Of a DNA stretch of 28,587 nucleotides, positions 23,918-28,587 are shown in pieces; within the stretch, counting starts at the first letter, position 1, and each line of letters starts with the position of its first letter. Position numbers and translations under genes: made by a program. This DNA comes from VGEM01 sp033764265 (GTDB lineage Bacteria > Pseudomonadota > Alphaproteobacteria > Rhodospirillales > Rhodospirillaceae). The notes beneath the pieces were generated by a model. That model was not told where the DNA came from. It did not search any database and saw nothing but the letters and a program-made list of their open reading frames with translations. The stretch spans positions 1-28,587 of the forward strand of contig JANRJB010000125.1 in assembly GCA_033764265.1 (NCBI GenBank), in the 5' to 3' direction.

Positions 23918-23937
23918 GGCCCGCCCGAATGCGGGCC
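23918..23937 (+). terminator. Hairpin between hfq and hflX
   Basis: GGCCCGC (23918-23924) pairs perfectly with GCGGGCC (23931-23937) across a 6-nt loop, directly after the hfq stop. No T-run follows, so it is not a standard terminator. It may protect the hfq 3' end or cause partial termination before hflX. Confidence 0.3.
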
Positions 23938-23964
23938 GCGCGCCGCGCGGACGACTGAACCGCT

Positions 23965-25311
23965 TTGCCAGAGACCGCCAAACCCGCGGCGCGAACGGCC
24001 ATCGTTCACCCGCATTTCAATGCGCCGCCGCGCGAGGCCGATGCGCCCACGCTGAGCCTTTCCGCGCGCCTGGCCGAAGCCCAGGGGCTGGCCGCCGCCA
24101 TCGCCCTCAACATTGTCCATGCCGAAGCCGTGCGCGTGGTTCGGCCCCGTCCGGCCACGCTGATCGGGCAAGGCACGGTGGAACGGCTGGGCGGCGTTGT
24201 GAAAGCGTTGGAGGTGGACCTGGTCGTGGTCGACGGGCATCTGTCGCCGGGTCAGCAGCGCAACCTGGAAAAGGCGTGGGGCTGCAAGGTCATTGATCGC
24301 ACCGGCCTGATTCTGGAAATCTTCGGCGCGCGCGCCAAAACCCGGGAAGGCCAGTTGCAGGTGGAACTGGCGCACCTGAGCTACCAGAAGAGCAGGCTGG
24401 TGCGCAGCTGGACCCACCTCGAGCGACAGCGCGGCGGCTTCGGGTTCCTGGGCGGACCCGGCGAAACCCAGATCGAGATCGACCGCCGCCTGATCGGCGA
24501 ACGTATCGCGCGCCTGAAAAAGGAACTCGACAAGGTCACCCGCACCCGGCACCTGCACCGGCAAGCCCGAAAGCGCGTGCCGTACCCGATCGTGGCGCTG
24601 GTGGGCTACACCAACGCCGGCAAGTCGACACTGTTCAACACGCTGACCACCGCCGGCGTGCTGGCCGCCGACCAGCTGTTCGCCACGCTGGACCCGACCA
24701 TGCGCAATATCCGCCTGCCGTCGGGGCGCACGGTCATCCTGTCCGACACGGTCGGCTTCGTATCCGACCTGCCGCACGAGCTGGTGGCCGCGTTCCGCGC
24801 CACGCTGGAAGAAGTGCTGGAAGCCGACGTGATCGTGCACGTGCGCGACGTGGCACACCCCGACACCGAAGCGCAGAAGCACGATGTGGAAAAGGTGCTG
24901 ACGCAACTCGGCATCGACGTGGACGACAGTCAAGTCGGCCGTCGACCGATCATCGAGGCTCTGAACAAGATCGACCTGCTGCCGGCCGACGACTGCGCCC
25001 GCATCGTCAACACCGCGGCGCGCAATCCGCGCCAGGCAGCTATCTCCGCCGTTTCCGGCACAGGCGCAGACCGGTTGCTGGCCTTGATCGATTCTGAGCT
25101 GGCCCATGCCCGGCAAAGCGTCTCGGTGTCGGTGCCGATCGCCGATGGCGCTACGCTTGCTTGGCTGTATCGGCGCGGCGAGGTGCTGGGCCGGCGCGAC
25201 ACCGAGTCCGAGGCCACGCTCGATGTGCTGCTCGACGCGGCCGATCTGGCGCGTCTGGGCGGCAAAGCGGGCGTGCGGCTGCGCCCCGCGTACGACGCCG
25301 CGGCTGAATAG
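23965..25311 (+). CDS. hflX: GTPase HflX
   Basis: A 448-residue ribosome-associated GTPase that splits stalled or heat-damaged 70S ribosomes. The N-terminal HflX domain contains ATLIGQGTVERL (64-75), VVDGHLSPGQQRNLEKAW and the GFGFLGGPGETQIEIDRR segment (158-175). The GTPase domain has G1 GYTNAGKST (214-222), G3 DTVGF (261-265) and G4 NKID (334-337). The start is a TTG at 23965; a stop codon (23956) lies three codons upstream in frame and no ATG or GTG is available before conserved sequence, so TTG is the only credible start. The 48-base gap after hfq indicates joint transcription. The C-terminal 100 residues are the usual extra domain. Confidence 0.94.
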   Translation: MPETAKPAARTAIVHPHFNAPPREADAPTLSLSARLAEAQGLAAAIALNIVHAEAVRVVRPRPATLIGQGTVERLGGVVKALEVDLVVVDGHLSPGQQRNLEKAWGCKVIDRTGLILEIFGARAKTREGQLQVELAHLSYQKSRLVRSWTHLERQRGGFGFLGGPGETQIEIDRRLIGERIARLKKELDKVTRTRHLHRQARKRVPYPIVALVGYTNAGKSTLFNTLTTAGVLAADQLFATLDPTMRNIRLPSGRTVILSDTVGFVSDLPHELVAAFRATLEEVLEADVIVHVRDVAHPDTEAQKHDVEKVLTQLGIDVDDSQVGRRPIIEALNKIDLLPADDCARIVNTAARNPRQAAISAVSGTGADRLLALIDSELAHARQSVSVSVPIADGATLAWLYRRGEVLGRRDTESEATLDVLLDAADLARLGGKAGVRLRPAYDAAAE

Positions 25312-25320
25312 GCCCCCGAC

Positions 25321-26133
25321 ATGCCATTGTCCGACCCGACGCAGGTCATCGCCGCCCTGCGCGAGGCCGCCGCGCGCTTCATCGTGCCACGTTACAAGAA
25401 ACTGGCCGACGAGGACGTGCGCACCAAAGGCGGGGCGAACAATCTCGTCACCATCGCCGACGAAGAGAGCGAACGCTTTCTCGAACAGGTTCTGCCCGGC
25501 CTGATCCCCGGCTCGCGCGTGATCGGGGAAGAGGCGGCGGCGAAATCCGATGCGGTGCTCGATGCGCTCGCCACCGAGGACTGGGTGTGGATCGTCGATC
25601 CGGTCGACGGCACCGCGAACTTCGTCAACGGACGCGACCTGTTTTGCTGCATGGTGGCGCTGGTCCGCCGCGGCGAGACCGCGTTCGGCTGGATCTACGA
25701 TCCGCTCGGGGTGAAAACGCTGTGGGCCGAGCATGGGGCAGGGGCCTTCATCACCCGCGATGGCGGCGATGAGGCGCGCCGCCAGCACATGCCGCCGCCG
25801 CCCAGTGACCGGCTGAACGACATGGTCGCCGCGCTCTACAACAAGGAACTTTCGGCTCTGAAGGGCAAGTTCGCCCGAATCCAGTGGTCAGGCTGCGCGG
25901 GCCACGACTATTGGGCGGCCACCGAAGGCCGGCTCGACGTTTATGCGTTCCGCAATCTCAAGCCCTGGGACCACGCCCCCGGCGCGCTGATCCATACCGA
26001 GGCAGGCGGCTACACCCGGCTGCTTTCGGGAGAACGCTACAACCCCGCGGCGCAGGGCCAATCCGGCATCCTCGGCGCGCCCAACGCCGATATCTGGACC
26101 CACATCGTTGAGGCGTGGCGGCGGGAGAAGTGA
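25321..26133 (+). CDS. Inositol monophosphatase family protein (possibly HisN-type)
   Basis: A 270-residue lithium-sensitive phosphatase of the IMPase fold. The metal-binding motifs are VIGEEA (Glu70, Glu71), WIVDPVDGTANFVNG (Asp93, Asp96) and WDHAPGALIHTEAGG near the C-terminus. Substrates in the family include inositol phosphates, histidinol phosphate and nucleotide phosphates such as PAP; the sequence does not decide between them. The start lies 9 bases after the hflX stop with no strong binding site. It ends 14 bases from the convergent lipoprotein gene. Only a short GC palindrome (CCGGCGCCGG) lies between them, too small to be a reliable terminator. Confidence 0.9.
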   Translation: MPLSDPTQVIAALREAAARFIVPRYKKLADEDVRTKGGANNLVTIADEESERFLEQVLPGLIPGSRVIGEEAAAKSDAVLDALATEDWVWIVDPVDGTANFVNGRDLFCCMVALVRRGETAFGWIYDPLGVKTLWAEHGAGAFITRDGGDEARRQHMPPPPSDRLNDMVAALYNKELSALKGKFARIQWSGCAGHDYWAATEGRLDVYAFRNLKPWDHAPGALIHTEAGGYTRLLSGERYNPAAQGQSGILGAPNADIWTHIVEAWRREK

Positions 26134-26147
26134 CCCGGCGCCGGCCG

Positions 26148-26825
26148 CTACTCGTCCGACTGCACGGCGCCCGACAGACCGCCGAACAGCGGCACCCCGG
26201 TGCGCGGGTCGATCTTCAGCTTGGCCACCAGCCGTGGCGGATCGTCGCGCAACGACCGCAGCCGCCAATCGTACTGCGTGAAGCCCGGCACCGGCGAGGC
26301 GCGCACGAAGGTGGCGTTGTGCTCGAGCACTTCGGCGTCGGTGGTCACGCGCACCAGGCCTTCCATCGACAGACCCACTTCCTCGAAGCGCTGGGCGTAC
26401 AGCTTGGCCTGGCCCGAGCCGGCCAGCGTGACCAGACCATCCTCGGTGGTGCGCAGCCGGAAGATGGCGCCCTGTCGGTTGACGAAATTGAAGCTCTGGT
26501 GCGCGCCGGCGAACTGGTCTTCCTTGCGATACTCGACCTGATAGCGGCCGCGGCCAAGCGGGTTGACCGATTTGAAGCTCGAGTCCTGCTTGAGGAACGC
26601 GAGGAATTGTTGATTTTGCGTCTCAGCCGCCTCGGGCGTGATCTCGCCGCGCGCGGTCTGGCCCCACAAGGGCGCGTAGATCAGGTTGCCGATATAGGTG
26701 ATGCCATACGCACCGGTGGAGGTGAAACGGATTTCCACCTCGAACTTGTCGGGCAGCCAGCAGCTGGCCAGGAGCACGATCGCGGCCAGCGCCGCGACCA
26801 TTCGCTGGGCGACGCGCGCCGCCAT
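26148..26825 (-). CDS. Lipoprotein of unknown function
   Basis: A 225-residue protein with a lipoprotein signal: MAARVAQRMVAALAAIVLLASC, lipidated Cys22, followed by WLPDKFEVEIRF. The rest is a mixed alpha/beta periplasmic domain rich in strands (IRFTSTGAYGITYIG, RYQVEYRKEDQF, FNFVNRQGAIFRLR), and the C-terminus reads KIDPRTGVPLFGGLSG. I do not recognise a named family. The ATG at 26825 overlaps the mazG stop by one base (TGATG), so translation is probably coupled; a start 11 codons upstream is inside mazG and less likely. No functional link to mazG is known to me. Confidence 0.8.
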   Translation of the reverse strand: MAARVAQRMVAALAAIVLLASCWLPDKFEVEIRFTSTGAYGITYIGNLIYAPLWGQTARGEITPEAAETQNQQFLAFLKQDSSFKSVNPLGRGRYQVEYRKEDQFAGAHQSFNFVNRQGAIFRLRTTEDGLVTLAGSGQAKLYAQRFEEVGLSMEGLVRVTTDAEVLEHNATFVRASPVPGFTQYDWRLRSLRDDPPRLVAKLKIDPRTGVPLFGGLSGAVQSDE

Positions 26826-27681
26826 CACCCCCGTTCCTCGCCTTTGGCCTGAACCCACAGGGCTTCCATTTCATCCAGCGTGGCTTGGTCGGGCGCGCGG
26901 CCCTGCGCGGCCAGAAGTGCCTCGATGCGGCGGAAGCGGCGCTCGAACTTCAAATTCGTGCCGCGCAGCGCCATGCCGGGATCCAGGTTCAGTTTGCGCG
27001 CCAGATTGACGACGGCGAACAACAGGTCGCCGACTTCGTCCGACAGCTTGTCCGCGCCCGCCTTGGACGCGATGGCCTGTTCGATCTCGGCGGTTTCCTC
27101 GCGGATTTTGTCCAGCACCTGGCCGGCTCGGGCCAGTCGAAGCCCACCCGCGCCGCGCGCTTCTGAAACTTTTCGGCCTGCTTGAGGGCGGGCAGGGACG
27201 CCGGCAAACCATCAAGCACGCTGGTCGAACACCCCGCGCGGGCGGCCTGTTCGGCCCGCTCGCGCGCCTTGTGCTCTTCCCAGCGCGAGGTCTGTTGCGT
27301 GGCGGTATCGACCACCTCGTTGCCGAACACGTGCGGATGGCGGCGGATCATCTTGGCGCAGATGGACCGCACCACGTCGGCGAAGTCGAACGCGCCGGCC
27401 TCCTCGGCCATGCGGGCGTGATAGACCGACTGGAACAACAGGTCGCCCAGCTCGTCCTTCAGCGCCGCCATGTCGTTGCGGGCGATGGCGTCGGCGACCT
27501 CGTAGGCTTCTTCGATCGTATACGGCGCGATGGTGGCGAAGGTCTGTTCGATGTCCCAAGGGCAGCCGCCCTGGGGCGCGCGCAGCCGGGCCATGATCGC
27601 GATCAGGTCGGCGATATCGCCGTCACCGCCATCGGGACGACGTTCATCGGTTGGGCGAGGGGCTTTCTCGGTATCAGGCAT
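26825..27681 (-). pseudogene. mazG: Nucleoside triphosphate pyrophosphohydrolase MazG, frameshifted
   Basis: MazG hydrolyses dNTPs and NTPs (and lowers ppGpp by some reports). The first part is intact: RLRAPQGGCPWDIEQTF, EEAYEVADAIARNDMAALKDELGDLLFQ and GFDWPEPA. At about 27118-27121 the frame breaks; the continuation VLDKIREETAEIEQAI, with EVGDLLFAVVNLARKL, lies in another frame and runs to 26825. Adding one base between GCC and GTG would restore the expected wording GFDWPEPAxVLDKIREE. Read literally, the product has 230 residues with a nonsense tail and no C-terminal MazG domain. Both domains are otherwise well preserved, so this is a recent mutation or a sequence error. The ATG at 27681 overlaps the MFS gene's stop by 8 nt; a GTG at 27690 is an alternative. 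Confidence 0.85.
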
Positions 27682-28587
27682 GCGCCGCACTTTGACCGAA
27701 TTCGGGGTACTTGCCGAGGGTCAAGATCAAGGCCGCGCCCACCAGGAAGCAGCCGGCGGAGATGTAAAGGATGGTGGCGTAGCTGCCGGTGATATCGAAG
27801 ACCGCGCCGAAGATGGCCGGTGCGAAGCCAGATCCGACCGAGAAAAAGCCGTATTGCGCGCCGTACAGCACGCCGTAATTGCGGATGCCGAAGTAGCGTG
27901 CCGTCAGGAAGGCGAGCAGGTCCAGTTCGGCGCCCGCGGCCAGGCCGATCAGCGGCACGGCGATCCACAACAGGGTCGGTGTCAGGGCATCGCCGGTCAG
28001 CACGATGCACGATACCGCCGGTGCGGCCAGAAACACGAACGCCACCGCCGGCGCCCAGACGATGTCGATCAGGTAGCCGGCGACAATGCGCCCGACGATC
28101 ACGCTGACGCCGACCATGGCGGCGTAGCCGGCCGCTTCGCCGCGCGGCAGGCCCTTGTCGGTGAGCAGCGGCACCAGGTTGGTGATCAGACCGGCGACGC
28201 AGCCGCAGATCAGCAGCATCGCCACACCCAACGCCCAGAAACGGTACGAGCGCAGCACGGCGCGAGTCTCAAGGCCTTCGCCGCGCGGCGCGGGCGGCGT
28301 TGCTGTGGCCGATGAAGCCGCTGCGCGGGCCGGCGGATGGCGGTCGCGGAAGAACAGCCACAGAACCGGCAGGCCGATCACGGCGATCGCGAGCCCCAGG
28401 GCCTGATAAGCACCGCGCCAGCCGACGTCGGCGATCAGCGCGTTGGCCGCCACCGGTGCGAAGGTGCCGACCACGCCGGTGCCGGCCATGGTGATGCCCA
28501 AGGCCAGGCCCCGGTTGCGCTCGAACCAGCCGGTGACCGACTTGGTCCACGTCACCGGGTTGGTGCCGGTGCCGATCAGCGCCATCA
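27674..28587 (-). CDS. MFS transporter, 5' partial
   Basis: At least 303 residues of a major facilitator; the 5' end lies beyond the right edge. The visible part starts in the first half (GTGTNPVTWTKSVTGWFERN and RGLALGITMAGTGVVGTFAP), resembling MFS proteins of the monocarboxylate / oxalate-formate antiporter type. A charged loop at about residues 84-106 follows (FFRDRHPPARAAASSATATPP) with a further six hydrophobic segments, as in the second half of a 12-helix carrier. The substrate is unknown. The stop overlaps the mazG start, so the three minus-strand genes form an operon. Confidence 0.85.
   Translation of the reverse strand, partial: MALIGTGTNPVTWTKSVTGWFERNRGLALGITMAGTGVVGTFAPVAANALIADVGWRGAYQALGLAIAVIGLPVLWLFFRDRHPPARAAASSATATPPAPRGEGLETRAVLRSYRFWALGVAMLLICGCVAGLITNLVPLLTDKGLPRGEAAGYAAMVGVSVIVGRIVAGYLIDIVWAPAVAFVFLAAPAVSCIVLTGDALTPTLLWIAVPLIGLAAGAELDLLAFLTARYFGIRNYGVLYGAQYGFFSVGSGFAPAIFGAVFDITGSYATILYISAGCFLVGAALILTLGKYPEFGQSAAHA

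Noticed and set aside
23599..25788. 729-codon open frame antisense to hfq, hflX and part of the phosphatase gene
   Set aside because: It covers three well-supported genes on the other strand and has no motifs; it is a composition artefact.
27110..27130. Programmed -1 frameshifting in mazG
   Set aside because: No X-XXY-YYZ slippery heptamer is present at the junction and MazG is not known to be recoded, so a mutation or sequence error is preferred.

Overview
The window reads as chromosomal DNA of a GC-rich alphaproteobacterium, most likely Rhodospirillales-like. The basis is gene content and order: a fused ispDF gene, the nitrogen-regulation run dusB-ntrB-ntrC-ntrY-ntrX followed by trkA, an aminotransferase, hfq, hflX and mazG, and the DUF177-rpmF-plsX-fabH-ihfA-merR cluster headed by a cytochrome bc1 assembly chaperone. 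All of these arrangements are familiar from alphaproteobacteria. I could not run searches, so the placement is by recognition only.

Layout. 1-1451: the 3' part of an exported FAD-linked oxidase, convergent with bamE (1969-1481). 2098-6692: a rightward run of bc1 chaperone, DUF177, rpmF, plsX, fabH, ihfA and a MerR regulator, combining envelope and lipid synthesis, ribosome and nucleoid functions. 6788-6864: tRNA-Pro(GGG) with its own promoter and an unusual downstream hairpin pair. 7022-7754: two small convergent unknown genes. 7854-9372: cutA and, convergent to it, ispDF. 9496-19719: a tightly packed, probably co-transcribed run dusB, ntrB, ntrC, ntrY, ntrX, trkA, a D-amino-acid-transaminase-like gene and a HAD phosphatase, mostly with 1-8 nt overlaps or very short gaps. 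19703-23415: a two-gene accessory module, namely a leftward 846-residue repetitive surface protein with a PEP-CTERM-like tail and a divergent AraC/PchR-type regulator. 23629-26133: hfq, hflX and an inositol-phosphatase-family gene. 28587-26148: a leftward MFS transporter (5' end outside the window), a frameshifted mazG and a small lipoprotein, overlapping one another.

How it works together. The central block is a nitrogen and redox signalling locus (NtrBC plus the membrane kinase NtrY and its regulator NtrX) coupled to potassium uptake (TrkA) and normally continuing into the post-transcriptional regulator Hfq and the ribosome-associated GTPase HflX. Here that usual continuity is interrupted by the surface-protein/AraC module, whose coding sequence looks less GC-biased than its neighbours and which overlaps the end of the phosphatase gene by 17 nt. 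It is the clearest accessory element and the best candidate for something little described. The second point of note is mazG: both MazG domains are intact in sequence but lie in two frames. No gene-free gap exceeds about 215 bases. I see no CRISPR array, insertion sequence, rRNA or phage gene.
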